Shown here: piece by piece, positions 1 to 11,063 of the stretch
Numbering within the stretch: the first letter of the stretch is position 1
How the letters are laid out: each line of letters begins with the position of its first letter
DNA from: CAWJAP01 sp963834365
Lineage (GTDB): Bacteria; Acidobacteriota; Vicinamibacteria; Vicinamibacterales; Vicinamibacteraceae
Reading direction: 5' to 3'
Assembly (NCBI GenBank): GCA_963834365.1
Contig: CAWIBS010000035.1
Span: forward strand, 372,001-436,000
Length of the DNA stretch: 64,000 nt
Notes under the pieces: generated by a model
The model's input: only the letters and a program-made list of their open reading frames with translations
What the model was told of the DNA's origin: nothing
Database searches by the model: none
Made by a program: the position numbers and the translations under genes

Positions 1-53
1 GGCACGCCCCGGACGACGTCAGCGCCACCCACGCGACGCGGGACACGACAGAC

Positions 54-1305
54 ATGGTGAAGAAGAACGGCGACAACGAGGTGCTCCGCTGCTCGTTCTG
101 CAACAAGGACCAGAACGACGTGCGCAAGCTCATAGCGGGCCCGACCGTCTTCATCTGCGACGAGTGCGTCGAGGTCTGCAACGACATCATCGCCGACGAC
201 AACCGGTTCGAGCGGCGCGACGGCTCGCGGTCGACGCTGCCGGTCCCGCAGGAGATCAAGAAGTTCCTCGACGAGTACGTCATCGGCCAGGAGCAGACGA
301 AGAAGAAGCTCGCCGTCGCGGTCTACAACCACTACAAGCGGATCGAGATCCAGAAGCAGTCGCGCAGCCGCAACGAAGTCGAGCTGAACAAGTCGAACAT
401 CCTGCTGATCGGCCCGACGGGCACCGGCAAGACGCTGCTGGCGCAGACGCTGGCCAAGCTGCTCTCGGTGCCGTTCACGATCGTCGACGCGACGACGCTC
501 ACCGAAGCCGGCTACGTCGGGGAGGACGTCGAGAACATCATCCTCAAGCTGCTCCAGGCCGCCGGCGGCGAGATCGAGAAGGCGCAGCAGGGGATCATCT
601 ACATCGACGAGGTGGACAAGATCTGCCGGAAGGACGAGAACCCCTCGATCACGCGCGACGTCTCCGGTGAAGGGGTGCAGCAGGCCCTGCTCAAGATTCT
701 CGAGGGCACGGTCGCCAACGTGCCGCCGCAGGGCGGGCGCAAGCACCCGCACCAGGAGTTCTTCCAGGTGGACACGGCGAACATCCTGTTCATCTGCGGC
801 GGGGCGTTCGTCGGCCTCGACAAGGTGATCGAGCGCCGCATCGGCAAGAAGACGCTGGGCTTCAAGGCCGACGTGCGGGCGATGGCCAAGCGCGAAATCG
901 GCGCGACGCTCGAGATGGCCGAGCCACAGGATCTCATCAAGTACGGGCTCATCCCGGAGTTCGTCGGCCGCCTCCCCGTCGTCGGCACGCTGCACGAGCT
1001 CGACAAGCCGGCCCTGATCCAGATCCTCACCCAGCCGCGGAACGCGATTACGCGTCAGTACCAGCGGCTGTTCGAGTACCGAGAACGTGAAGCTGCGCTT
1101 CACCGACGATGCGCTCGAAGCGATCGCGGGGCTGGCGCTGCAGCGCAAGATCGGCGCCCGCGGCCTGCGGATGATCATCGAGGATCTGATGCTCGACCTC
1201 ATGTACACCCTGCCCGGGCAGAAGAAGATCCGGGAATGCGTCATCACGCGCGACGTGGTCGAGGCGCGCGAGAAGCCGATCACGCTGATGGAGAAAGCTG
1301 GATAG
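54..1305 (+). CDS. clpX: ClpX, ATP-dependent Clp protease ATP-binding subunit (one frame break)
   Basis: AAA+ unfoldase that unfolds tagged substrates and feeds them to the ClpP peptidase in the cytosol. Visible: an N-terminal four-cysteine zinc module (Cys13, Cys16, Cys35, Cys38), Walker A GPTGTGKT with Lys126, Walker B IIYIDEVDKI near residue 182, and the conserved EFVGRLPVV block. The frame breaks near 1079: an extra C in a CC pair shifts QRLFEY-ENVKLRF, and the last ~70 residues (C-terminal small domain) continue in another frame to TAG at 1303-1305. The summed length of about 417 residues is normal, so I read a consensus indel, not a pseudogene. lon follows 107 bp later; clpP would be expected just left of the window. 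Confidence 0.96.
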
Positions 1306-1412
1306 GCGGCGCGAGCTGCAGGCGACGGGCCCGTTCAGGCCCGCCACGTCGCGGCGCGGGCTGACAGGCCGCGACGCTCCGCAGTCGTGACGCCAGTCCG
1401 TCCGATCCCCCT

Positions 1413-3800
<2,388 letters not shown>

Positions 3801-3814
3801 GATTGGGCTGCAGA

Positions 3815-3895
3815 CTTCGGGCTACGGGCTACGGGAAGTGCGCTTGTCTGGCCAGTGTGCGGTACCCGTAGCCTGTAGTCCGTAGCCCGCAGCCG
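3815..3895. repeat. Opposed-arm heptamer repeat (GTAGCCY family) between lon and engB
   Basis: Left arm at 3819-3836 is made of CGGGCTA units; right arm at 3866-3893 is the complement, units of the form NCCGTAG (CCCGTAG, CCTGTAG, TCCGTAG, CCCGCAG). About 30 unrelated bases separate the arms. The same architecture recurs at 61160-61245, and single-arm copies lie at 33157-33185 and 35147-35179. The transcript could fold into a long imperfect hairpin at the lon/engB junction. Confidence 0.8.
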
Positions 3896-3897
3896 CC

Positions 3898-4690
3898 TTG
3901 AAGATCCAGAACGCCGAGTTCATCACCAGCGCCGCGTCGGTGTCGGGGGTGCCCCGCGACGGGGTCCCGCAGGTGGCGCTGGTCGGGCGATCGAATGTCG
4001 GCAAGTCGAGCTTGATCAACGCCCTCGTCCGCCGGACCATCGCGCGGACGAGCGCCGCGCCCGGCAAGACGCGGCTGATCAATCTCTACCGCCTGACCTT
4101 CGATCGGTTTGCCCCCGTCGATCGTCTGTATCTGGTGGATCTGCCGGGATTTGGCTACGCCAGAGGGGGCGAGCCGGCGCGCGCGGGATTCGCGGCGCTG
4201 ATGGAGGAGTACTTCGGCGCCGGATCCCCGGCTGACGGCTTCGGACCGTCGGTCACTCTCCTGGTGGTGGACGCGCGGCATCCAGGGCTGCCCCAGGACG
4301 TGGCGGCCTGGAATGGATGCAGGCACGAGGGCGGCCGTGCGCCGTTGTCGCCTCGAAGATCGACAAGCTCACGCGTGCGGAGCGAACGCGCGCACTGAAC
4401 CAATGGACTCACCAACTGAAAGTGCCCGTCCTGCCGGCGTCGGCCGCAACGGGCGAAGGACTGGACGACCTGTGGACGCTGATCGTCAAACTGCTGCCGT
4501 CACCAGAGACAAGGACCGCGAGGCCACCGACCGCGAGCAGCCGGGAGGCGAACGGGCCGAACGGATTGCCGACCGACCGGCCGAGCGGGAACGCCCCGCC
4601 GAGCGGGAACGCCCCGCGGAGCGGGAACGCCCGCGGAGCGGCGCGGCCCGGACCGGGGCGACCGGGAGAAGCCGAACGACGCGACGGTGA
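3898..4690 (+). CDS. engB: EngB (YihA/YsxC) ribosome-biogenesis GTPase (frame breaks)
   Basis: TrmE-Era-EngA-EngB-type GTPase needed for late 50S assembly. The start is TTG at 3898 (MKIQNAEFITSA). G1 is GRSNVGKSS near residues 31-39, G3 is DLPGFGYA, and G4 appears as ASKIDKLTRAE after a frame break near 4312. The G-domain ends around 4490 (LWTLIVKLLP). After that the frame runs on through an 18-bp tandem repeat. If one C is restored in the CCC run at 4629-4631, it stops at TGA 4688-4690, overlapping the GTG of rho by 4 nt. The last ~65 residues would then be low-complexity Arg/Pro/Gly. Alternatively the gene ends near 4500 and this stretch belongs to rho. Identity is secure; the 3' end is not. 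Confidence 0.85.
4553..4640 (+). repeat. 18-bp tandem repeat at the engB/rho junction
   Basis: Between about 4575 and 4640 the 18-mer GAGCGGGAACGCCCCGCC occurs three times nearly perfectly and then as a fourth degenerate copy that has lost one C. Read in one frame it gives (ERERPA)n; in another it gives (SGNAPP)n. The missing C is what separates the upstream open frames from the frame of rho. Confidence 0.75.
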
Positions 4691-5943
4691 TCGATCTGGC
4701 TGCGCTCAAGGACATGAGCGTGTCCGAGTTGACCCACCTGGCCAAGGACCTCGACGTCCCGAATGCCACCGGGATGCGCAAGCAGGAGCTCATCTTCGAG
4801 ATCCTGCGGGCGCGGACCGAGAAGAGCGGTCTCATCTTCTCGGAGGGCGTGCTCGAGGTGCTGCCCGACGGCTACGGCTTCCTGCGGGCGCCCGACTACA
4901 ACTACCTGGCCGGTCCCGATGACGTCTACGTGTCGCCGTCGCAGATCCGCAAGTTCGACCTGCACACCGGTGACACGGTGTCGGGCCAGATCCGGCCGCC
5001 GAAGGAGGGCGAACGCTATTTCGCGCTGATCAAGGTCGAGGCCGTCAACTTCGAGCCGCCGGAGAAGGTGCGCGAGAAGGTCTTCTTCGAGAACCTGACG
5101 GCGCTGTATCCGCAGACGAAGATCCGGCTCGAGACCGCGCCCGACAACGTCTCGGCCCGCGTGCTCGATCTGATGACGCCGGTCGGCAAGGGTCAGCGCG
5201 GCCTGATCGTCGCGCCGCCGCGCACCGGCAAGACGATGCTGCTGCAGAACATCGCCAACAGCATCACGGCGAATCATCCCGAGGTGTACCTGATCGTGCT
5301 GCTCATCGACGAGCGGCCCGAGGAAGTCACCGACATGCAGCGGTCGGTCAAGGGCGAGGTCATCTCCTCGACCTTCGACGAGCCGGCGCAGCGCCACGTC
5401 CAGGTCGCCGAGATGGTGATCGAGAAGGCCAAGCGGCTGGTCGAGCACAAGAAGGACGTCGTGATCCTGCTCGACTCGATCACGCGGCTGGCGCGCGCCT
5501 ACAACACCGTCGTGCCGCCGTCGGGCAAGGTGCTGTCGGGCGGCGTCGACAGCAACGCCCTGCAGCGCCCGAAGCGCTTCTTCGGCGCCGCCCGCAACGT
5601 CGAGGAGGGCGGGTCGCTGACCATCATCGCAACGGCGCTCATCGACACCGGCTCGCGGATGGACGACATCATCTTCGAGGAGTTCAAGGGCACGGGCAAC
5701 ATGGAGATCCACCTCGATCGGAAGCTCGCCGATCGCCGGGTGTTTCCCGCCATCGACATCCAGAAGAGCGGGACTCGCAAGGAGGAGCTGCTGCTGGCGC
5801 GCGAGGATCTCAACCGCGTCTGGGTGCTCCGCAAGGTGCTCAACCCGCTGTCGCCGGTCGAGGCGATGGAGCTGCTCATCTCGAAGATGAGCAAGACCAA
5901 GAGCAACGCCGAGTTCCTCTCGGCCATGAGCCAGGGCAAGTAG
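4687..5943 (+). CDS. rho: Transcription termination factor Rho
   Basis: Hexameric RNA-dependent ATPase that ends transcription. From GTG 4687 the protein has 418 residues and aligns across its length with canonical Rho. The N-terminal domain begins IDLAALKDMSVSELTHLA, the RNA-binding fold includes DGYGFLRAPDYNYL and PDDVYVSPSQI, the P-loop is PPRTGKTM with Lys182, and the Q- and R-loop blocks follow (LLDSITRLARAYNTV, GGVDSNALQRPKRFF). A purine-rich GGGAG lies about 15 nt upstream of the GTG. If one C is restored at 4629-4631, the frame also stays open upstream through an ERERPA repeat, so an N-terminal extension, as many high-GC bacteria have, is possible. Confidence 0.97.
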   Translation: MIDLAALKDMSVSELTHLAKDLDVPNATGMRKQELIFEILRARTEKSGLIFSEGVLEVLPDGYGFLRAPDYNYLAGPDDVYVSPSQIRKFDLHTGDTVSGQIRPPKEGERYFALIKVEAVNFEPPEKVREKVFFENLTALYPQTKIRLETAPDNVSARVLDLMTPVGKGQRGLIVAPPRTGKTMLLQNIANSITANHPEVYLIVLLIDERPEEVTDMQRSVKGEVISSTFDEPAQRHVQVAEMVIEKAKRLVEHKKDVVILLDSITRLARAYNTVVPPSGKVLSGGVDSNALQRPKRFFGAARNVEEGGSLTIIATALIDTGSRMDDIIFEEFKGTGNMEIHLDRKLADRRVFPAIDIQKSGTRKEELLLAREDLNRVWVLRKVLNPLSPVEAMELLISKMSKTKSNAEFLSAMSQGK

Positions 5944-6784
5944 AACGGGAACGGCAGGATCGGCACGTCTGTCCTCAACAGCGACCGTCATGTTGAGAAG
6001 AAGGCTCCCGTCCCCATTTATCGGCGCGACTGAATCGCCGACATTTCCGGCTGTGCCCGTCCTGCATCGACGCGTGGGCACTCGTTCAATGCGGGCGAGG
6101 ATCGCATCGATCGCGGGACGTGAATGCGGCCGACGGGCTCGCAGATTCCGTCACGACGAACCTCGCACGTTGTTCGCTGAGGGGCGATGCCGGTCGAGGA
6201 GGCGTCGAGCATCTGTCCACGTCTCGGTCAGCGCTTCTCGAGGCAGTCGGCCGGCTGCTCGCGGAGCTGCGTTCCGTTGCTGAGCATAGCGGCATAGCGA
6301 CGAAGGAAGTGGTCGTCGAGTGCTGAATGCGGAATGACTTGACGCGACGCCTCGAAAGCCAGCGCGGTCAGTCCCACCTCGGCCGACGCTGCACAACTTC
6401 TGACTGAAGGTCATCGTCAGCCGATGCGTGAACGCCGAGAGTTCCTCGCGCAGGCGGTCTTGCGCGCGGCCAAGCGCACTCAGATGGAAGTCGACGTCGC
6501 GCATCACGGATGTAGGCTCGTGCGAGCCTGGAGATCGACGCGCATCATTCCGCCGAGTTTCAGCAACTGGCTGCTCCTCGGCCAATCGAAGCCGCGCTCA
6601 AGCGTCTGGGTTCGCCCTGGGATCGCATGAGCATCGACTGCGCTGCGTCGAGCAGCGCGCATTGAGGACATGGGCGACGGCATCTTGGCCGGCGCGCCCC
6701 AGGCTAACGCGCCCGTCATCGGCGATACCCCGGGGCGAGTCCGAGGGAAGCCCTGCCAGGGATGGGCGGACGCGAGCGCTCGCC

Positions 6785-7204
6785 GACATCATCGTGCGGA
6801 TGATTGCGCCGGATGGCGTTCCCGTCCCGATCGTGCCGCTCGATCGCGGACCCGGGCCGGCGCGTTCCAGTTGCTCGCAGACATGTCGCTGCGGCAGGCG
6901 CTTCCTGCGGACCTGTCGCCGGCGCAGGTGCGGCCGGCGCTCACCGCGGTGTTGAAGCGAACCCTCGACGCTCCCGGGTACTTTCGACGAGGGAGGCTGG
7001 CTGCGCATCGGCCTCGCCGGACATCAGCCCGGCGTCGCCGAGCGCTACATCTCCACCGGCAGCTTGTATCTCTGCGCGTCCGCGCTGCTGCCACTCGGCC
7101 TGCCCGACTCCGCGCCGTTCTGGTCGCTGCCCGCCAGGCCGTGGACGTCCCAGCTGGCATGGAGCGGTCACCCCTTCGCCATCGACAAGGCCGCCTCGAG
7201 CTGA
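6785..7204 (+). pseudogene. DUF2264 family protein, C-terminal remnant
   Basis: Translating 6985-7204 gives GWLRIGLAGHQPGVAERYIS, then TGSLYLCASALLPLGLP and FWSLPARPWTSQLAWSG, ending at TGA 7202-7204. This is the characteristic C-terminus of DUF2264 proteins, which are linked to polysaccharide metabolism. The preceding GAFQLLADMSLRQALP and VRMIAPDG blocks are present but sit in two other frames, and the P-I-G-R-S stretch carries several small changes. About 140 residues of the ~600 usual in the family remain, and nothing upstream matches the rest. It is more eroded than a single consensus indel would explain, so I call it a true remnant, with moderate certainty. Confidence 0.6.
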
Positions 7205-7212
7205 CGCTGGAT

Positions 7213-7235
7213 GGTCTTCGGTCTTCGGTCCTGGG
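7213..7235 (+). repeat. Short GGTCTTC heptamer array
   Basis: Three in-phase heptamers GGTCTTC, GGTCTTC, GGTCCTG lie directly left of the paired hairpins at 7239-7329. The same neighbour relation (GGTCNNY array, then paired hairpins) recurs at 34368-34481 and 61299-61474. Confidence 0.7.
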
Positions 7236-7238
7236 GGC

Positions 7239-7329
7239 GCCGGACCTGAAGGTCCGGCCTACCGTTTCTGTCCACCAATCCCGCAGCGGTAGGGCTCCCG
7301 CAGCGGTAGGGCGGGGCTTCAGCCCCGCC
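7239..7329. repeat. REPIN-like head-to-head pair of TTCA/TGAA-loop hairpins
   Basis: Left hairpin 7239-7258 is GCCGGACC-TGAA-GGTCCGGC followed by CTACC. Right hairpin 7310-7329 is preceded by GGTAGG and has stem GGCGGGGC/GCCCCGCC with loop TTCA. The two GTAG-type tetranucleotides face each other across 41 bp, as in REPINs. The spacer contains a direct duplication of CCCGCAGCGGTAGGGC. The loop of the right hairpin supplies the TGA stop of the minus-strand gene at 7319. Confidence 0.8.
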
Positions 7330-8269
7330 GCAGGCCGGGACACCGTTCGCTGGTCACCGGCTTCCGTCTTCGGATCCGCGTTCGGCTTTCGGGCCAGCGG
7401 GCGATCGCGTCGGGGACTCGTCGCCGCAGCCCTCGGACCGCGCGCTCACCCCGGTCGAGCGCCCGGTCGTCGGCGCTCGTCCACGAAAACCCATAGAGGC
7501 GCCGGACTTCATCGGGCAGCGTACCCATCGTCAGCCGCCGGACGAACGCGGACAGCGGCCCTCCGAGCCACCCGAAGGGCGGCGAGAGCACGTGGCCAGC
7601 GACCGCGCGAGCCTCGGGCGTGATCCGCAGGTCGCCTGACGCGAGCATCGTGTCCATCTCTCGATCGAGCGCCGCACCGCTGCGGGGAATCCGCGAGGAC
7701 GGCACGCCGAACCACTCGGCGACGCACCCGGCTTCGTCGCAGTAGCGATCGCGATCGCCGGGCGTGATCGGTCCGACGAGGCTCTGGTACACACGCAGGG
7801 TCGAGTCGAGCAGCGTCACGTGGACCCACGCGAGGAGCGCCGGATCATGGGCGGAGTAGCGCGCTGCCGGCGGGTCGCGGGTCAACTCCGTGCCGATCGT
7901 GCCGTGCACGCGGTCATGAATCGCGTTGACGGCGGCCGCGGCCTGTCGGGCCTCGGCGTCGGAACCAAACGTCAGGGTGCGCATTGCGCACACCGTCGCT
8001 GCCAGACGGCGGTAGGGTGCAAGCCGGGTCCGGCGAAAACCGCTGTGGCGCGCGACACCGGCCGCGATCGCGGGATGCGCCACCTGCAGCAGGATCGCGC
8101 GCGGCCAGCCGAGGACCGCGAGCCGCTCGCCGTGCAGCCGCCACGTCACGCTGCCGGGTCCGGGTCGACCCCGGGCGTCGCGATCGTCGATCCGCGTCAG
8201 CGAGACAGCCGGCCACGCATCGCGGCCGGTCGAGAATAGTCGGCTGACGGCCTCACGTTCAGCTTGCAT
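7319..8269 (-). CDS. DUF2236 / MpaB-rubber oxygenase-like protein
   Basis: Predicted b-type haem oxygenase-like enzyme of the DUF2236 family (MpaB and latex-clearing protein); the substrate is unknown. The start is ATG at 8269 with GGAG about 15 nt upstream, giving 316 residues, a normal length. Family blocks seen: LLQVAHPAIAAGVARHSGF near residue 62, AMRTLTFGSDAEA, AVNAIHDRVHG, and DPALLAWVHVTLLDS. The conserved histidines of VAHPAIAAG and WVHVTLL are in place. There is no signal peptide. The C-terminus (RRG-stop) is encoded by the stem and loop of a REP-like hairpin, so the gene's end has been set by the repeat. The divergent neighbour starts at 8440. Confidence 0.8.
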   Translation of the reverse strand: MQAEREAVSRLFSTGRDAWPAVSLTRIDDRDARGRPGPGSVTWRLHGERLAVLGWPRAILLQVAHPAIAAGVARHSGFRRTRLAPYRRLAATVCAMRTLTFGSDAEARQAAAAVNAIHDRVHGTIGTELTRDPPAARYSAHDPALLAWVHVTLLDSTLRVYQSLVGPITPGDRDRYCDEAGCVAEWFGVPSSRIPRSGAALDREMDTMLASGDLRITPEARAVAGHVLSPPFGWLGGPLSAFVRRLTMGTLPDEVRRLYGFSWTSADDRALDRGERAVRGLRRRVPDAIARWPESRTRIRRRKPVTSERCPGLRRG

Positions 8270-8439
8270 CTGAGTACCTGCCTCTCCATACTGCTTCCGG
8301 CACACGCGAGCCTCAAGCGGGATCTCGCGTAGGGAGTGGGCCCTGCAGGTGCGTCGGCGCGCCGCTCGAGCCTTGAAATCCCCCGAAGACTGCCCGAGCT
8401 GGCCGCGGGCCAGAGTTCTGGGACGGGCGAGACAGAGAC

Positions 8440-9145
8440 ATGATGACAGGCCGCTTCGCCGCGGACGATCTTCCCCACATCGATGATTTCGGGGCCTGGC
8501 TGCGCAGCGAGCGCGAGCGCGCCGGCGTCTCCATCGAAGCCATCGCCGCGCACACGAAGGTTGGGCGGCCGCTGCTCCTGGCCCTCGAGCGCAACGACGT
8601 GTCCCGCTGGCCCGCCGGCATCTTCCGGCGGTCTTTCGTGCGCGGCTACGCGGACCTCGTCGGCATCGATCCGAACCTGGCCGTGGCGCTGTTCCTGCGC
8701 GCGCATCCGGATCCGCCCGACACCACCGGTACGGCGGCCACGCATCGCGGGTCGGCGCTCGACGAAGAAGGCAGCGAAGCGGGACGATTCGCTCCGGCTG
8801 ACGCTGGCGCCCGAAACGCTCCGCTGGCAGACGGCCGCCGCCCGACTCGGTGCGGCGCTCACCGACGCGATGGCACCGGTCACCGTCGCACTGCCGAGCG
8901 GGCTGCTCGGCGGCTTGCCGCTCTTCTGGATCGTGCTCGCCGTCGTGGCGGTCCTGTACCTGACCGTCGGCACGCTCATCCTCGGCACGACACCCGGCTT
9001 GTGGATGATGCAGCGTGTCGGCTCGCAGCCGCTCGGTGCACGCCACATCGCCTGGCGCCGACCGATCGTCGGCCGTCACGCGCATGCGGGGCTCACCGAC
9101 GAGGACGAGGCGTGGGGCCACGAGCGCGGCGGCATCGGCGGCTGA
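8440..9145 (+). CDS. HTH_25 (RodZ-like) plus RDD-type membrane protein (one frame break)
   Basis: Residues ~10-75 form a Cro/RodZ-type helix-turn-helix: FGAWLRSERERAGVSIEAIA, then LALERNDVSRWPAGIFRRSFVRGYAD. The frame breaks in the C/G-rich stretch around 8725-8780 and resumes in the frame ending at TGA 9143-9145. The second half has a hydrophobic helix LPLFWIVLAVVAVLYLTVGTLILG followed by TTPGLWMMQRVGS, the signature end of an RDD domain. A cytosolic DNA- or protein-binding head on a membrane anchor is inferred. The role is unknown; cell-shape or stress regulation are the usual guesses. The total is about 235 residues. Confidence 0.7.
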
Positions 9146-9193
9146 CCGCGCACCGCGCCTTCCTCGCGAACACACGCTCGCCGGCCGGGCTCG

Positions 9194-10328
9194 TCAGACC
9201 CGGCCGTCCCTCAACGCGTCCTTGATCAGTGCCCCGAACGGCGTCGGCGTGTATGCGCACTGCCGACAGTCGGTCACGAGCGTCGGCCAGTCGGCCCAGC
9301 TCCATGCCGCCCATCCGATCGATCGGGCGTCGAAGTAGCGGAGCAACTCGCGGCCCCACGCGAGATGTCGAGATCCCCCGCCCCATTCCCCGGCGAACAC
9401 CGGCGCGGTCGCCGCGAGGTGACCGAACGCACGCGTCCACTCACGCGAGATGCTCACACGATGCAACATCCCCGTGCGGCTCCATGGATAGACGTGCGTG
9501 CTGTAGACCAGTCCCGGCAACGGCGTTCCTGATCGATCGCGAAGCGGGAAGCCGCGCAGGTCGAACGCCCACCTCACTCCCGACACGAAGATGAGCGCGG
9601 CCGGGTGCTCGGACCGGATCTCCTGCACCAGCCGCCGCGCCCAGGGCTGCCATTCTTCCATGCCGACGTGTGCGCGAAGGCAGGCGTTCGAGATGCCCGT
9701 CGAGCGTGACGCCCAGGAGCGGCTCGAGGTCATCGAACAGCGGATCGTGCGGCTCGTTGAACAGGTCGAACAGGACCGCCGGTTCACGCCGATAGCGCGC
9801 CGCCAGCATCGCCCACAACAGCGGAGTGCGGGCATCGGGCAGCGCCGGCACGCGGTTGACGCTGCCGTCCTGTCCGCGACCTCGATCGGTCGTTGCGTCG
9901 AGCCACTGCAGGTCGAGCAGCGTGTACGCGCCCGCTTCGGCCGCCCAGGCGACGACGCGGTCGATCGCGCGGAGATAGGCCTCGGCCGGCCAGCCGTTGC
10001 GCCCGTCCAGGGCGACGTTCTGCGTGAATGGCAGGCGGACGATCCCGGCGCGCCAGCCCGAGACCATCTCGCGCACGTCATCGCGAGTGAGGGCCGCCGC
10101 CTCGAGAAAGCGCGACGCGCCTTCGTCCGCATCGGCAGGAGGCAGGGGACGGGAGCCTCCCTGGAGCTTGTGGAGGCTCCCGTCCCCGACTTCGTCCGGC
10201 GCCCGTGGACTCGCGTACTCGAGGCCGGAACGATTGACGCCGCGCAGGATCATCCGCTCGCCGGTACGCGACGAGATGATGTGCGCCCCCGACACGGCGA
10301 GCGCCGGCAGATCAGTCCCGATGGGCAA
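9194..10328 (-). CDS. GH5-family glycoside hydrolase (cellulase-like, one frame break)
   Basis: Predicted retaining beta-glycosidase with a TIM barrel. The general acid/base is Glu in DLFNEPHD and the nucleophile is Glu in VFAGEWGGG; ILRGVNRSGLEYASP and STHVYPWSR are also typical. The frame breaks near 9690 (DGHLERLP | RAHVGMEEW) and the gene ends at 9194, for about 378 residues. The annotated start is TTG 10328, with no obvious signal peptide or SD, so the N-terminus is uncertain. Residues ~48-66 (VGDGSLHKLQGGSRPLPP) are encoded by a 43-bp perfect hairpin inserted in frame; relatives would be expected to run straight from SP to GASRFLEAA. Confidence 0.8.
10145..10187. repeat. 16-bp-arm hairpin inserted in frame in the GH5 gene
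   Basis: Left arm 10145-10160 is GGGGACGGGAGCCTCC and right arm 10172-10187 is its exact complement, around an 11-nt loop. A shorter copy with 13-bp arms lies in the amidase gene at 49552-49596, read in the same orientation and phase (GDGSL at its start). Confidence 0.85.
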
Positions 10329-10460
10329 GGGCGTCGAGCACGTGCGCGAGCCGGATCGGCATCGACGGATCGCCCGTCAGGCACCTCGTTTCGGCCGCCT
10401 GAAGCCCGGCGATCGTCGTCGCGAGCTCCTACAGTATCGTGATCGAGGCTTCCCGCTCCC

Positions 10461-11042
10461 ATGGCCGCCACCGATCCTCTGTACGCTCGCCGCCTTCCCG
10501 ATCGGCTCGGTCCTCAAATCGACCTGCTGCTCGTCGGCATCAATCCCGGCCGTCGATCCGCGAGCCTGGGCCACCACTTTGCGGGACATGGCAACCGGTT
10601 CTGGCGTCTGCTCCACGACTCGGGACTGACGGCGATACTTTTGTCGTACGCCGAGGACCATCGGCTTCCCGAGTTCGGGATCGGCCTGACCAATCTCGTG
10701 CCGCGGCCGACCCGGGGAATCGACGAACTGAGGGCGGCCGACTACGCCGCCGGGCGGACGGCGCTGATGCGAACGATTCGCCGCGTCCAGCCCGGCCTCG
10801 TGGGACTCGTCGGGCTGACGCTGGCGCGCGCACTCGGTCCGCGGACCCCGCTGGCGGTCGGACTGCAGTCCTGGCGGCTTCAGGACTCGGACGTGTTCGT
10901 CGTCCCCAACCCGAGCGGGCGCAACGCGCACTATGGGTACGCGCAACTGCTCGAGTCCTACCGGGCACTCGCGGCGGCGGCCACGTCCCGGCGGCGGCGC
11001 GCCGGCGGCGGGCGCTCGATCCCGAGATCGCGCCCGACCTGA
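10461..11042 (+). CDS. mug: Mismatch-specific uracil-DNA glycosylase (Mug/TDG family)
   Basis: Base-excision repair enzyme removing uracil or thymine from G:U/G:T mismatches. At 193 residues it is slightly longer than E. coli Mug because of an Arg/Gly-rich tail. Motif A appears as LLLVGINPGRRSASLGHHFA near residues 22-41, where Asn in GINPG is the catalytic position. GNRFWRLLHDSGL follows, and the C-terminal loop VPNPSGRNAHY matches the family. The start is ATG 10461. The gene is divergent from the GH5 gene and convergent with the efflux operon, only 21 bp from the end of the RND gene. Confidence 0.88.
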   Translation: MAATDPLYARRLPDRLGPQIDLLLVGINPGRRSASLGHHFAGHGNRFWRLLHDSGLTAILLSYAEDHRLPEFGIGLTNLVPRPTRGIDELRAADYAAGRTALMRTIRRVQPGLVGLVGLTLARALGPRTPLAVGLQSWRLQDSDVFVVPNPSGRNAHYGYAQLLESYRALAAAATSRRRRAGGGRSIPRSRPT

Positions 11043-11063
11043 GAACGAGCATCACACGACGTT

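Larger units (their letters stand above)
5944..7318. other. Decayed region with no intact gene
   Basis: Between rho and the DUF2236 gene I find no intact coding frame with family-level signal on either strand; the open frames here look like high-GC artefacts. Just after rho, 6018-6050 holds a weak hairpin (TCGGCG...CGCCGA) without a T-run. At about 6320 there is a short GAATGCGGAATG motif. The only recognisable remnant is the DUF2264 C-terminus at 6785-7204, and the repeats near the right end are listed separately. Confidence 0.6.

Noticed and set aside
6424..6660. Possible short gene on either strand in the decayed region
   Set aside because: Both strands are open because of GC content; neither translation shows hydrophobic patterning, motifs or a credible start.
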